DNA of 64,000 nt from Flavobacterium fluviale (GTDB taxonomy: Bacteria > Bacteroidota > Bacteroidia > Flavobacteriales > Flavobacteriaceae): positions 3,410,001-3,474,000 of the forward strand of contig NZ_CP030261.1 of the NCBI RefSeq assembly GCF_003312915.1, written 5' to 3'. Below, one piece after another: positions 27,289-35,788 of the stretch. The first letter of the stretch is position 1, and the number at the start of each line of letters is the position of its first letter. A program made the translations under genes and the position numbers. Below the pieces are notes generated by a model that was not told the origin of the DNA, made no database searches, and saw nothing but the letters and a program-made list of their open reading frames with translations.

Positions 27289-27690
27289 ATGGCAGATAGA
27301 GACACTTTTTTAAAAGAATTCAGAGGCGAAACTTTAGGAACTATAAGTGCTCAATCTTCTCCAGATGAGATCTTTCAAAATCAAACCATTCGACCTATTT
27401 TAAAGCTTCAAAACGACTTATTTGTAGCGGTTTTTATAAATTATGTAAATAAAAACAAACCCGATTTTTATTCGTATTCTGTTGAAAGGAAACTGCAGAC
27501 AATTGAAAATTCGATTCAAAAAGATATTAAGTTCAGAAATTCTTTAAAAGGGATTGTAATGGCGCTTTTTACCATTCAAGAGTATGATACTTATATTCAG
27601 AACTCTTCAAGTTTAAACAAACGAATGATGAATTTGTTGATAGATCGTTTGAAAAATCAAGTGCAGTTGTTTGAGGTGGAAGCTAAATAA
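27289..27690 (+). CDS. Conserved cytoplasmic protein, unknown
   Basis: 133 residues, no signal peptide, mostly helical, beginning MADRDTFLKEFRGETLGTIS. No catalytic motif was seen. Relatives are sometimes labelled glyoxalase in databases, but none of the VOC metal-binding pattern is visible, so I do not use that name. It stands alone between divergent and convergent neighbours and is followed by an inverted 8-bp-unit repeat. Confidence 0.65.
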   Translation: MADRDTFLKEFRGETLGTISAQSSPDEIFQNQTIRPILKLQNDLFVAVFINYVNKNKPDFYSYSVERKLQTIENSIQKDIKFRNSLKGIVMALFTIQEYDTYIQNSSSLNKRMMNLLIDRLKNQVQLFEVEAK

Positions 27691-27693
27691 AGG

Positions 27694-27744
27694 TACTAAG
27701 AGTCTAAGATTCTAAGTTTTTTTAACTCAGAATCTTAGTGTCTC
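27694..27744. repeat. Inverted octamer repeat between convergent genes
   Basis: ACTAAGAG-TCTAAGAT-TCTAAGTT (27695-27718) is followed by the mirrored AACTCAG-AATCTTAG-TGTCTCA (27723-27744). Confidence 0.6.
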
Positions 27745-27750
27745 ACTTTA

Positions 27751-29727
27751 TTAATATCTCAAAAGCTCAAGCAAAACTTCTTCAAAACGATTTCTCGGCA
27801 AAAACTGATCTTCAAGAGCTTTTGTAAAAGGAATTGGAGAATCTAAACTGGCAACTCTTTTTACGGGAGCATCCAGATATTCGAAACAATTTTCCATAAT
27901 CAAAGCAGAGATATCACTTGCAATTCCACCAAACATAGTGTCTTCTTGGTAAATTATCGCTTTTCCTGTCTTTTTTACTGATGCAAAAATTGTTTCGGTG
28001 TCTAAAGGCTGTAAAGTTCTTAAATCAATTAAATCGGCATCAATTTCTGGGTTTTGTGCTAAAGTTTCTAAAGCCCAGTGTACTGGTGCACCAAAAGTAA
28101 TTATCGTAACTGCATTTCCTTCTTTTAATACAGCTGCTTTTCCAAACGGAATCGTGTAGTAATCTTTAGGAACATCTTGATAAATACTTCGGTACAATAA
28201 TTTATGTTCAAAAAACAATACTGGATTCGGATCATTAATAGCTGTGTTTAAAAGTCCTTTTGCATCGTATGGAAATGCTGGATAAACTACCTTTAAACCA
28301 GGAGTTTTGGTAAACCACGCTTCATTGGTCTGCGAATGGAAAGGTCCTGCCTGAGTTCCGCCTCCGCAAGGCATACGAACAACAACATCTGCTTTTTCGC
28401 CCCAGCGGTAATGTGATTTTGCCAATAAATTCACAATCGGATTAAACCCTGTCGAAACAAAATCGGCAAACTGCATTTCTACAATCGCTTTATAATTATT
28501 GATTGATAACCCCATTGCTGTAGACACAACCGCGCTTTCGCAGATTGGTGTATTACGAACGCGGTCTTTTCCAAAAAACTCCACAAAGCCGTCTGTTATT
28601 TTAAAAGCACCGCCATATTCTGCAATATCCTGCCCCATAATAACCAGATTTCTATGACGCTGCATAGATTCGTTTAATCCGTTTCGAATGGCGTCAATAA
28701 AACGAATATTTTCGTTTTCTGCTTCTGTGCTAACTTCTTCAAATTGATAAGGTTTATAAACATCATCTAATTCTCCGCTGTAAGTTGCTTCGATTTCAGG
28801 TTCAGCATTTGCCATTGCCCAATTCTCGTCAATTTCTTGCTTGATTTCGGCGTGAAATTGCTCGTCTAATTCTGAAGTTAGAATACCATTTTCAGTCAAA
28901 TATTTTCTGTAATTGGTAACTGGATCTCTTTGTTCCCATTGATCCATTAATTCCTGAGGAACATATTTTGTACCACTCGCCTCCTCGTGTCCGCGCATCC
29001 TGAAAGTTTTAAATTCTAATAAAACCGGACGCGGATTTTCCTGCATTTCTTTTTTAAGCTGAGACAATTTGTTATAAACTTCAACAATATTATTTCCGTC
29101 AATAATCCAGCTTTCGATTCCGTAGCCAATTCCTTTGTCAGCAAGGTTTTCGCAGGCATATTGTTCATTGGTCGGCGTTGAAAGTCCGTAGCCGTTATTT
29201 TCAATTATAAACATTACTGGAAGCTTCCAAACGGCAGCAATATTCAAAGCCTCATGAAAATCTCCCTCACTTGTTGCGCCTTCGCCTGTAAAAACGGCTG
29301 TAATTTTTTTATTGTTTTGAAGTTTATCCGCTAAAGCGATTCCGTCAGCAATTCCTAACTGCGGGCCGAGATGCGAAATCATTCCAATAATATTATATTC
29401 CTGTGTTCCAAAGTGAAAACTTCTATCACGGCCTTTTGTAAAACCGTTTGCTTTTCCCTGCCATTGCGAAAATAAACGATGAAGCGGAATTTCTCTTGTG
29501 GTAAAAACACCTAAATTTCGGTGCATTGGAAGTATATATTCTGACTGATCTAAAACAGCCGTAACACCAACAGCAATAGCTTCTTGCCCGATTCCGGAGA
29601 ACCATTTAGAAACTTTTCCCTGACGAATCAAGATCAGCATCTTTTCTTCGATTAGTCGGGGTTTTAATATTTTTTTATAGAGGTCTAATAATTGAGCGTC
29701 AGTAAGGTTTTGTCGGTAAAAAATCAT
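27751..29727 (-). CDS. 2-oxoacid dehydrogenase E1, fused alpha and beta subunits
   Basis: The thiamine-diphosphate decarboxylase component of a 2-oxoacid dehydrogenase complex. In most bacteria alpha and beta are separate; here one 658-residue chain holds both. The alpha part (about 1-330) has the ThDP motif GEGATSEGDFHEALN ending at ENNGYGLST. The beta part (about 345-658) has MGQDIAEYGGAFKITDGF, PICESAVVSTAMGL and FEHKLLYR. The closest fit is the branched-chain (2-oxoisovalerate) or a general acyl type, not AceE. E2 and E3 are not adjacent. A -7 element TATATTTG is present on the minus strand (29752-29759), with TTG 21 bp upstream. Confidence 0.9.
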   Translation of the reverse strand: MIFYRQNLTDAQLLDLYKKILKPRLIEEKMLILIRQGKVSKWFSGIGQEAIAVGVTAVLDQSEYILPMHRNLGVFTTREIPLHRLFSQWQGKANGFTKGRDRSFHFGTQEYNIIGMISHLGPQLGIADGIALADKLQNNKKITAVFTGEGATSEGDFHEALNIAAVWKLPVMFIIENNGYGLSTPTNEQYACENLADKGIGYGIESWIIDGNNIVEVYNKLSQLKKEMQENPRPVLLEFKTFRMRGHEEASGTKYVPQELMDQWEQRDPVTNYRKYLTENGILTSELDEQFHAEIKQEIDENWAMANAEPEIEATYSGELDDVYKPYQFEEVSTEAENENIRFIDAIRNGLNESMQRHRNLVIMGQDIAEYGGAFKITDGFVEFFGKDRVRNTPICESAVVSTAMGLSINNYKAIVEMQFADFVSTGFNPIVNLLAKSHYRWGEKADVVVRMPCGGGTQAGPFHSQTNEAWFTKTPGLKVVYPAFPYDAKGLLNTAINDPNPVLFFEHKLLYRSIYQDVPKDYYTIPFGKAAVLKEGNAVTIITFGAPVHWALETLAQNPEIDADLIDLRTLQPLDTETIFASVKKTGKAIIYQEDTMFGGIASDISALIMENCFEYLDAPVKRVASLDSPIPFTKALEDQFLPRNRFEEVLLELLRY

Positions 29728-29751
29728 CTAATTTTTTGTTTTTAGGTGTTT

Positions 29752-29759
29752 CAAATATA
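29752..29759 (-). promoter_or_regulatory. Promoter -7 element of the E1 gene
   Basis: TATATTTG on the minus strand, with TTG at 21 bp spacing rather than the ideal 19, about 25 bp before the start codon. Confidence 0.45.
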
Positions 29760-29855
29760 ACAATTTGCGTTAATTTTATTCAATTCTGAAATATTTTTTT
29801 AATCAGGAATCTGCTTTTAATGTCTGAGCTTAAGATTATTTTCTAAAATATTCTA

Positions 29856-29892
29856 TACCTTTGTTAGCGAAAGGTGCTTATGACACCTTTTG
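29856..29892 (+). promoter_or_regulatory. Promoter and 5' UTR hairpin of dioxygenase gene
   Basis: TACCTTTG (29856-29863) is a -7 element. Just after the expected start point a hairpin AAAGGTG-CTTATGA-CACCTTT (29870-29890) is followed by TTG, and lies 24 bp before the start codon. It could protect the mRNA or weakly terminate. Confidence 0.45.
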
Positions 29893-29915
29893 TTCTTAAA
29901 TATAAAATGTAAAGT

Positions 29916-30866
29916 ATGCAAAACATTCCTAGTGTAGACTTACGTGATTTCCTTTCGGACGACCCGAAACGTAAACAAAAATTTGTAAATGAAATCGGCA
30001 GTGCATTTGAAAACATTGGCTTCGTAGCCTTAAAAGGTCATTTTCTTGATGATCAATTGGTGAACGAACTTTATGGTGAAATTAGAAACTTTTTCGCCTT
30101 GCCAATAGAAACTAAGCATAAATATGAAATTCCTGGAATCGGCGGACAAAGAGGTTATGTTTCTTTTGGAAAAGAACATGCTAAAGGCCGCAAAGAAGGA
30201 GATTTAAAAGAATTTTGGCATTTTGGTCAATACGTTGACGCAGATTCAAGATGGGCTTCGGAATATCCAGATAATGTTGAAGTTACTGAATTACCTCGAT
30301 TTAACGCGGTTGGTAAAGAAGCGTATCAAAAATTAGAAAAGACAGGTGTTTATGTTTTAAGAGCTTTGGCTTTGCATTTAGGTCTTGACGAATTCTATTT
30401 TGATAACTATGCAAAAGAAGGAAACTCAATTTTAAGACCAATCCACTACCCTCCAATTACATCTGAGCCAGAAAACGCTATTCGTGCAGCGGCTCACGGT
30501 GATATCAATCTTATTACTCTATTAATGGGAGCTCAAGGTAAAGGATTACAAGTTCAAAATCATAACGGTGAATGGATTGATGCAATTGCTGAGGATGACG
30601 AATTGGTAATTAATGTTGGTGATATGTTGTCAAGACACACAAACAATAAATTAAAATCTACAATTCACCAAGTGGTAAATCCGCCGAGAGAATTATGGGG
30701 AACTTCACGTTATTCAATTCCGTTCTTTATGCATCCTGTAAGCGATATGCGTTTAGATTGTCTTGAAAACTGTATTGATGAAGAAAACCCAAAGAAATTT
30801 GAAGATATTTCTGCGGGAGAGTTTTTACACGAACGTTTAGTAGAGTTAGGTTTAATTAAAAAATAA
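29916..30866 (+). CDS. Isopenicillin N synthase-like Fe(II) dioxygenase
   Basis: 316 residues of the Fe(II)/2-oxoglutarate-dependent oxygenase superfamily. It has the DIOX_N region (VDLRDFLSDDPKRKQKFVNE, then GFVALKGHF) and a jelly-roll core. The iron site is H-x-D...H: AAHGDINLITLL supplies His and Asp, and KSTIHQVVNP supplies the distal His. The 2-oxoglutarate Arg is in TSRYSIPFF, which argues for use of 2OG. There is no antibiotic cluster nearby, so penicillin synthesis is not implied; hydroxylation of a small molecule is the safe statement. It is monocistronic. Confidence 0.88.
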   Translation: MQNIPSVDLRDFLSDDPKRKQKFVNEIGSAFENIGFVALKGHFLDDQLVNELYGEIRNFFALPIETKHKYEIPGIGGQRGYVSFGKEHAKGRKEGDLKEFWHFGQYVDADSRWASEYPDNVEVTELPRFNAVGKEAYQKLEKTGVYVLRALALHLGLDEFYFDNYAKEGNSILRPIHYPPITSEPENAIRAAAHGDINLITLLMGAQGKGLQVQNHNGEWIDAIAEDDELVINVGDMLSRHTNNKLKSTIHQVVNPPRELWGTSRYSIPFFMHPVSDMRLDCLENCIDEENPKKFEDISAGEFLHERLVELGLIKK

Positions 30867-30867
30867 A

Positions 30868-30940
30868 CTTAAATAAATTCCAATATAAAATTCCAAATTC
30901 CAATCTTCTGTTGGAGTTTGGAATTTAATTTTTATGAACT
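30868..30940. repeat. AATTCCA heptad repeat, inverted
   Basis: AAATTCCAATATAAAATTCC then AAATTCCAATC faces GTTGGAGTTTGGAATTTAAT. It is the same design as the element near 19920-20038, and separates the dioxygenase from the SUI1 gene. Confidence 0.55.
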
Positions 30941-30976
30941 ATATTTATTGAGATTTATTTTTAGAATAAAAAACTT

Positions 30977-31309
30977 ATGGACTTTAAAGATCAATTAAAG
31001 AATTTATTTCCAGATCATGTAGAATCAAATGAACCAGAGCAAGTTGAAGAACAAGAACACGTTCTCTATGTTCAAAAAGAACCTATGATCTGTAAGTTTG
31101 AAAAAAGAAAAGGAAAACCAACAACCATTATTGAAGGTTATGAAGGCTCTGACGAAGATTTTAAAATCTTAGCCAAAGAAATCAAAACCAAATTAAGCGT
31201 TGGCGGAACTTTTAAAGATGATTCCATTATTATTCAAGGCGATTACCGTGATAAAATTATGGCAATCTTAAAAGAAAAAGGATTTAAAACCAAACGTGTA
31301 GGTGGCTAA
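30977..31309 (+). CDS. SUI1/eIF1-like translation factor
   Basis: 110 residues of the SUI1 (YciH/eIF1) family. An acidic N-terminal extension (ESNEPEQVEEQEH) precedes the core: RKGKPTTIIEGYEG, then LSVGGTFKDDSIIIQGDYRD and ILKEKGFKTKRVGG. The GG-T-KD loop and the C-terminal K-G-F motif are diagnostic. It binds the small ribosomal subunit and may check initiation; its role in bacteria is not settled. Flavobacterial mRNAs lack Shine-Dalgarno sites, which makes an initiation factor of this type of interest here. Confidence 0.9.
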   Translation: MDFKDQLKNLFPDHVESNEPEQVEEQEHVLYVQKEPMICKFEKRKGKPTTIIEGYEGSDEDFKILAKEIKTKLSVGGTFKDDSIIIQGDYRDKIMAILKEKGFKTKRVGG

Positions 31310-31310
31310 A

Positions 31311-31376
31311 AAGTTTCAAGTTTCAGGTTCCAAGTTCTTCAAGGCAACCTGAAACCTGAAACTTGAAACTTGAAAC
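31311..31376. repeat. Inverted heptad repeat (GTTTCAR)n
   Basis: GTTTCAAGTTTCAGGTTCCA (31313-31332) faces CCTGAAACCTGAAACTTGAA then ACTTGAAAC (31348-31376). A further CTTAGTACCTCAGAACCTTA string follows at 31386-31405. Confidence 0.7.
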
Positions 31377-31420
31377 AAAAAAAAACTTAGTACCTCAGAA
31401 CCTTAGCAACTTAAAAAAAA

Positions 31421-32290
31421 ATGATCCAATCATCAGAATTAATACTAAATCCAGACGGAAGTGTTTATCATTTAAACCTTCGTCCTGAACATATTGCACA
31501 CGACATTATTTTTGTCGGTGACCAAAATAGAGTTGAAAAAATCACTCAGTTTTTCGATTCAATCGAATATTCCACTCAAAAAAGAGAATTTAAAACCCAA
31601 ACTGGAATTTACAAAGGAAAAAGAATCTCTGTAATTTCTACCGGTATTGGTCCAGATAATATCGATATCGTCTTAAATGAACTAGATGCCCTAGTTAATA
31701 TCGATTTAAAGACGCGTGAGCCAAAAGAAACGTTAACTTCACTAAATATTATCAGAATCGGAACTTCTGGTTCTCTTCAGGCAGATATTCCTGTAGACAG
31801 CTTTGTAATGTCAAAATTTGGATTAGGTTTAGATAATATGCTCCGCTCCTATTTAATTGACGACGTGTCGATTACCGAAATAGAAGATGCTTTCGTAAAA
31901 CATACCAATTGGGATCCTAGAAAAGGAAAACCGTATGTAACAAATTGTTCTGAAAAATTAGAAAAATTAATAGAATCTAATAGAATATTTAAAGGAATTA
32001 CAGCAACTGCAGGAGGATTTTACGGTCCGCAGGGACGAGTTTTACGATTAAATATTCAAGACGAAGAATTAAATAATAAAATGGATAATTTTAGTTTTAA
32101 TGAAACTAAAATCACTAATTTAGAGATGGAAACAGCAGCAATCTACGGACTTTCTGCGCTTCTTGGGCACAATGCTTTGTCGCTTAATGCTATTATCGCC
32201 AATCGTGCTTCGGGAACTTTTAGTGAAGATCCATATAAAGCTGTAGATGAATTAATTGGTTATACATTGAATAAGCTCGCTGGTAACTAA
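31421..32290 (+). CDS. Nucleoside phosphorylase (uridine phosphorylase-like)
   Basis: A phosphorolytic nucleosidase of the PNP/UDP phosphorylase fold, 289 residues, in nucleoside salvage. Motifs are FVGDQNRVEKI (phosphate-binding start), ISTGIGPDNIDIV, IRIGTSGSLQ (phosphate loop) and NLEMETAAIYGLSALLGH, the active-site Met-Glu helix. RASGTFSEDPYKAVDELI completes the core. It is longer than E. coli Udp (253). Pyrimidine specificity is likely but not proven. It is first in a same-direction run of genes (VOC, DUF4265, binding protein), with a 51-bp gap to the next. Confidence 0.88.
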   Translation: MIQSSELILNPDGSVYHLNLRPEHIAHDIIFVGDQNRVEKITQFFDSIEYSTQKREFKTQTGIYKGKRISVISTGIGPDNIDIVLNELDALVNIDLKTREPKETLTSLNIIRIGTSGSLQADIPVDSFVMSKFGLGLDNMLRSYLIDDVSITEIEDAFVKHTNWDPRKGKPYVTNCSEKLEKLIESNRIFKGITATAGGFYGPQGRVLRLNIQDEELNNKMDNFSFNETKITNLEMETAAIYGLSALLGHNALSLNAIIANRASGTFSEDPYKAVDELIGYTLNKLAGN

Positions 32291-32341
32291 TTGGATAATT
32301 CGTTAAATTAGGAAATGAGATAATTATAAAAATCCTGAATT

Positions 32342-32734
32342 ATGTTTTTGAGAGTGGCAAGACACACCAATAATCTAGAAAAGATCGAAGATTTTTATGT
32401 CAATATTCTTGGTTTCGAACGGTTAGGCGGTTTTGAAAAACATAATAATTATGATGGAATTTTTATAGGAAAACCAGGTTTAGACTGGCATTTTGAATTT
32501 ACAAAATCTGAATTAGAAGCCAAGCATACTTTTGATGAAGATGATATTATTGTACTTTATCCTAAAACAATGTCAAATTATAACGAGTTAATACATAGCC
32601 TTACACGCAGCAATATCGAAGTGATACAAGCGCTTAATCCGTATTGGAATGAAAATGGAAAAATGATTCAGGATCCAGATGGTTATCGCATAGTGGTATC
32701 CTCATTAAAAGCCATAATAAACGAAATAGAATAA
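32342..32734 (+). CDS. VOC family (glyoxalase-like) protein
   Basis: 130 residues with the paired beta-alpha-beta-beta-beta VOC fold: ARHTNNLEKIEDFYVNILGF at the start and MIQDPDGYRIVVSS near the end. RHTNNL carries the first candidate metal His, and a glutamate lies in WHFEFT. The substrate is unknown (glyoxalase, bleomycin-resistance and dioxygenase types share this fold). Its stop overlaps the start of the DUF4265 gene in a TAATG arrangement, so translation is coupled. Confidence 0.8.
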   Translation: MFLRVARHTNNLEKIEDFYVNILGFERLGGFEKHNNYDGIFIGKPGLDWHFEFTKSELEAKHTFDEDDIIVLYPKTMSNYNELIHSLTRSNIEVIQALNPYWNENGKMIQDPDGYRIVVSSLKAIINEIE

Positions 32735-33207
32735 TGTCAGAAACTCATAAAAAAATACTATTTAAATATTACAGCGATTATCTGGACGAAGTAGTTTCTG
32801 AAACCATGTGGGCAGAAATCATTGATCTGGAAAAAGGTCTTTTTAAATTGGATAATATTCCTTTTTTTGGACCATTAATTGCAACAGATGATATATTTTA
32901 TGCAGAGTTTGATGAAACCGAAGAACGTTTCATGCATAGAAAAACAATACAAAACTCAGGAAACTCGATTGTACAGATCGCTATTTTAGAAAAAGGTTTT
33001 GATAAAGAAATCATCCGCGAAAAATTAAAGGCAATAAATTGTTTGTCGGAAGGATTGAACGAAACTTTTTTTGCAGCAGAAATTGCGAAAGATGTAGATT
33101 ATACATTGGTAAGAAGCCTTTTGACTGATTACGAGTCAAAAGAAATTATCGAATATGCAGAACCTTGTCTTTCAGAAAAACACAGAGCAGATTTATTAAA
33201 AAACTAA
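32734..33207 (+). CDS. DUF4265 family protein
   Basis: 157 residues, cytoplasmic. Its centre, ETMWAEIIDLEKGLFKLDNI then PFFGPLIATDDIFYAEFDE, matches the DUF4265 pattern (Glu-x-x-Trp ... Asn-Ile-Pro-Phe-Phe ... Asp-Asp). The second half is a ferredoxin-like alpha/beta segment. No catalytic motif is known for the family. It is coupled to the VOC gene by a one-base overlap, which suggests that the two products act together. Confidence 0.7.
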   Translation: MSETHKKILFKYYSDYLDEVVSETMWAEIIDLEKGLFKLDNIPFFGPLIATDDIFYAEFDETEERFMHRKTIQNSGNSIVQIAILEKGFDKEIIREKLKAINCLSEGLNETFFAAEIAKDVDYTLVRSLLTDYESKEIIEYAEPCLSEKHRADLLKN

Positions 33208-33265
33208 AAAACAAACTTAAGATTACGCATACCAAGCAACTTAACTTAACTTAAACTTAAAATAA

Positions 33266-34117
33266 ATGAAAACTGTCAAAATTGCGGGTGTTCCGGAACA
33301 CTTCAATTTGCCATGGCATCTATGCATAGAAAATGGCGAATTTGAAGAAGAGAACATCGATTTACAATGGACCAATGTTCCCGAAGGAACTGGGAAAATG
33401 TGTCAAATGCTCCGTGATGGAGAAACAGATTTAGCTGTTATTTTGACCGAAGGAATTCTAAAAGATATTGCAGCTGGAAATCCGAGTAAAATTATTCAGG
33501 TTTATGTGCAGTCACCTTTAATCTGGGGAATTCACGTTGATGCCAAATCTGATTTTCAAACCCTTAAAGATCTTAAAAACAAAAAAGCGGCCATTTCTAG
33601 AATTGGTTCTGGATCGCAGTTAATGGCCTATGTAAATGCAAATGAGCAAGGCTGGCAGGCAGATGATTTGGAATTTGAAATTGTAAACACTATTGACGGT
33701 GCTGTTGATGCTTTAACCAGCAAAAAAGCAGATTACTTTATGTGGGAGCGTTTTATGACAAAACCTCTTGTAGACCAAGGTATTTTTAGACGTATTGACG
33801 ACTGCCCTACTCCTTGGCCTTCATTTATTATTGCGGTACGCGATGAATTCTTAAAAAAGAATCCTAAAATAGTGGAAAAAATTCTTGAAATCATCAATAG
33901 AACAACTGTTGATTTTAAAGAAATTCCCGAAATAGACGAGAAATTATCTAAACTTTTTAACCAAAAAGCTGAGGATATTAAAGAGTGGCTGAAACTAACA
34001 CAGTGGTCACAAAAAAACTTAACAGAAAAGTCTTTTAATAAAATTCAAAATCAGTTATTTGATCTGGGAATTATTGATAAAAAAAGTATTTTTGTAGAAA
34101 CCGTAAAAGCACTGTAA
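33266..34117 (+). CDS. Periplasmic-binding-protein fold, cytoplasmic, no transporter
   Basis: 283 residues of the type 2 periplasmic-binding-protein fold (SsuA/THI5/NMT1-like). Characteristic parts are VKIAGVPEHFNLPWHLCIEN, GTGKMCQMLRDGETDLAVIL, LKNKKAAISRIGSGSQLMAY and DALTSKKADYFMWERFM. Unlike ABC substrate-binding proteins it has no signal peptide or lipobox: the protein begins directly with the first strand at MKTVKIAGVP. No permease or ATPase gene lies nearby. A cytoplasmic sensor or an enzyme of the THI5 type (thiamine pyrimidine synthesis) are both possible; I cannot choose from sequence. A weak hairpin AAAAGCA / TGCTTTTTT overlaps the stop codon. Confidence 0.8.
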   Translation: MKTVKIAGVPEHFNLPWHLCIENGEFEEENIDLQWTNVPEGTGKMCQMLRDGETDLAVILTEGILKDIAAGNPSKIIQVYVQSPLIWGIHVDAKSDFQTLKDLKNKKAAISRIGSGSQLMAYVNANEQGWQADDLEFEIVNTIDGAVDALTSKKADYFMWERFMTKPLVDQGIFRRIDDCPTPWPSFIIAVRDEFLKKNPKIVEKILEIINRTTVDFKEIPEIDEKLSKLFNQKAEDIKEWLKLTQWSQKNLTEKSFNKIQNQLFDLGIIDKKSIFVETVKAL

Positions 34118-34136
34118 TACTGCTTTTTTGATTCGT

Positions 34137-35069
34137 ATGATGAAATTCCCTAAAATCGACTTTCCGCAGTTAAAATCCAAGTTACAGGTGAAATCACCCT
34201 GGGACAGGATTATTATTTCGCTATTGAGTCTTTTAATTACGATTCCGATTTTCATCATACTGCATCAAAATTTAATCGATTTAGAATGGTCATTCAATCT
34301 AGACCGTGTATTTATCTTTATTTTTGTTTTCGCAGCCATATTTTTTCTGCTGATGTATCTCAGAACAATAATTATTTTGTGCATTGCAGTTTATTTACTG
34401 ATGCTGTTTTATGGAACTGTAATTGGAAATTATGGTTTCAGTGAAATCTCAGAAGATTATAATTCAATGATTTACACCATGTCTGATAATCCTTACCCAC
34501 AGGATATCATTGTGGCAAAACTGCTACCTTTTCCAAACAAAACAAAAATTATCAATGCAATAGAATATCAAAATCCGAGAGTGCGAAATTTTGCTATTAT
34601 GGCAACAACGAAGCATTTTAAAGGAATTAGAGGTTATTCAGATTATCGTACAATTATTCAATGTTTTGCTGTTTTTAAAGAAATAAACGGCCGATGGAAC
34701 TATGTTAACGATCCCAAAGAAGGTGATTATATTGCAACCGCCAGCGAATCTTTAGATTATTTCTCTGGCGACTGCGATGATCATTCTATTTTAATGGCGG
34801 CTGCTATTCGATCTATTGGCGGAACTCCGAGACTTATACATACCAAGGGACATATTTATCCAGAGATTTTAATTGGTTCAACAATTGATTTGGAAAAAGT
34901 TAACTACTTAATTAAAAATGTACTTTTTACTAAAGAAAGCTATGGCAAAAAGCTGCATTATCACATAGACGAACGCGGTCAAGTCTGGATGAACCTTGAC
35001 TATACGGCAACTTATCCCGGAGGTCCGTTTATGTACGAAGAAATTTTAGGAGCACTGACTCTTAACTAA
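34137..35069 (+). CDS. Transglutaminase-like membrane protein
   Basis: About 310 residues from ATG 34137 (or 34140); the frame also reaches a TTG at 34128. Three hydrophobic helices lie in roughly residues 24-105, followed by a papain-fold transglutaminase core: SGDCDDHSILMAAAIRSIGG has the catalytic Cys, TKGHIYPEILIG the His, and MNLDYTATYPGG the Asp. The enzyme could cleave or cross-link peptides; bacterial members are often proteases. It follows the binding-protein gene by only 19 bp and may be in the same transcript. Confidence 0.82.
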   Translation: MMKFPKIDFPQLKSKLQVKSPWDRIIISLLSLLITIPIFIILHQNLIDLEWSFNLDRVFIFIFVFAAIFFLLMYLRTIIILCIAVYLLMLFYGTVIGNYGFSEISEDYNSMIYTMSDNPYPQDIIVAKLLPFPNKTKIINAIEYQNPRVRNFAIMATTKHFKGIRGYSDYRTIIQCFAVFKEINGRWNYVNDPKEGDYIATASESLDYFSGDCDDHSILMAAAIRSIGGTPRLIHTKGHIYPEILIGSTIDLEKVNYLIKNVLFTKESYGKKLHYHIDERGQVWMNLDYTATYPGGPFMYEEILGALTLN

Positions 35070-35217
35070 AACTGCATTTTTTTCCTTCGTTTCTGCAACA
35101 GTGTAAAAAATCATTTTTTTATTAGTGAAAAAAAATATTTATAAATATTTGATTACTAATAATTTAATGTTGTTTTTTTTTGTAACTTTTTCCTGTTTAA
35201 CTTTTAACCTCATAATT

Positions 35218-35586
35218 ATGAAAAACTCTAAATTATTTACCCTCGTAATTGCAATTTCTGTTGTATTAATGGTTTCATGTCATAATAAAAGAGATAAACT
35301 GGTGAATTCATGGAAAGTAAGTGCTGTAGAGGCAAAAATCCCTATGACCGATTCTACCAAAAATGCAATTTTAACTAACGGAACACTTACTTTTACAGAA
35401 GATGGACACGTTACAGGATATTTACTTCGAGAAATAACAGACGGAACTTATGCCTTAACCAAAAAAGGTACAAGTCTTGTTATTAAAGATGAAGTTGGTA
35501 CTCCTTATCCTTGTGTAAGTACCATTACAGAGGATAAATTAATTTTAGATGCCAAAGAGGCTAAAATTACACTCGACAAAATTTAG
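35218..35586 (+). CDS. Small lipocalin-like lipoprotein
   Basis: The frame is open from a GTG at 35125, but ATG 35218 is chosen because it starts a lipoprotein signal directly: MKNSKLFTLVIAISVVLMVSC, lipidated Cys at residue 21. The remaining ~100 residues (LVNSWKVSAVEAKIP ... GTLTFTEDGHVTGYLLREIT ... DGTYALTKKGTSLVI) have the strand-turn pattern of the lipocalin-like domains common in Flavobacterium. The ligand is unknown. It ends in a terminator. Confidence 0.78.
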   Translation: MKNSKLFTLVIAISVVLMVSCHNKRDKLVNSWKVSAVEAKIPMTDSTKNAILTNGTLTFTEDGHVTGYLLREITDGTYALTKKGTSLVIKDEVGTPYPCVSTITEDKLILDAKEAKITLDKI

Positions 35587-35616
35587 TAAACTTAAAAGTT
35601 TTAAAACCTAGATATA

Positions 35617-35649
35617 AGCCATTCTTTAAACGTAAAGAATGGTTTTTTT
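35617..35649 (+). terminator. Terminator after lipoprotein
   Basis: CCATTCTTTA (35619-35628) pairs with TAAAGAATGG (35633-35642), then a run of seven T. Confidence 0.85.
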
Positions 35650-35668
35650 ATTTTTAAACTAAAATAAA

Positions 35669-35758
35669 TATCTTTGTACCACTTTCAATAAATATAATGA
35701 TATGTGAAAAATAATTTCTTTCGGAAAATTTAGTGAGTAACTGCAGTCTCTGTGGTAC
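35669..35758 (+). promoter_or_regulatory. ABC-F gene leader with 5-codon uORF
   Basis: The -7 element TATCTTTG is at 35669-35676 (TTT at the -33 position). A minute ORF MICEK-stop occupies 35697-35714, and a 7-bp inverted repeat GTACCAC (35676-35682) / GTGGTAC (35752-35758) brackets the leader. ABC-F resistance genes are sometimes controlled by short leader ORFs; here this is only suggestive. Confidence 0.35.
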
Positions 35759-35788
35759 TTGATTTTTTATCTCTAAAAGAAAGGAATT

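Noticed and set aside
27289..27690. Glyoxalase annotation for the 133-residue protein
   Set aside because: No VOC strand pattern or metal residues are visible; the protein looks all-helical.
29916..30866. Antibiotic (isopenicillin N) synthesis gene
   Set aside because: Only the oxygenase fold is shared; no peptide synthetase or other cluster gene is near.
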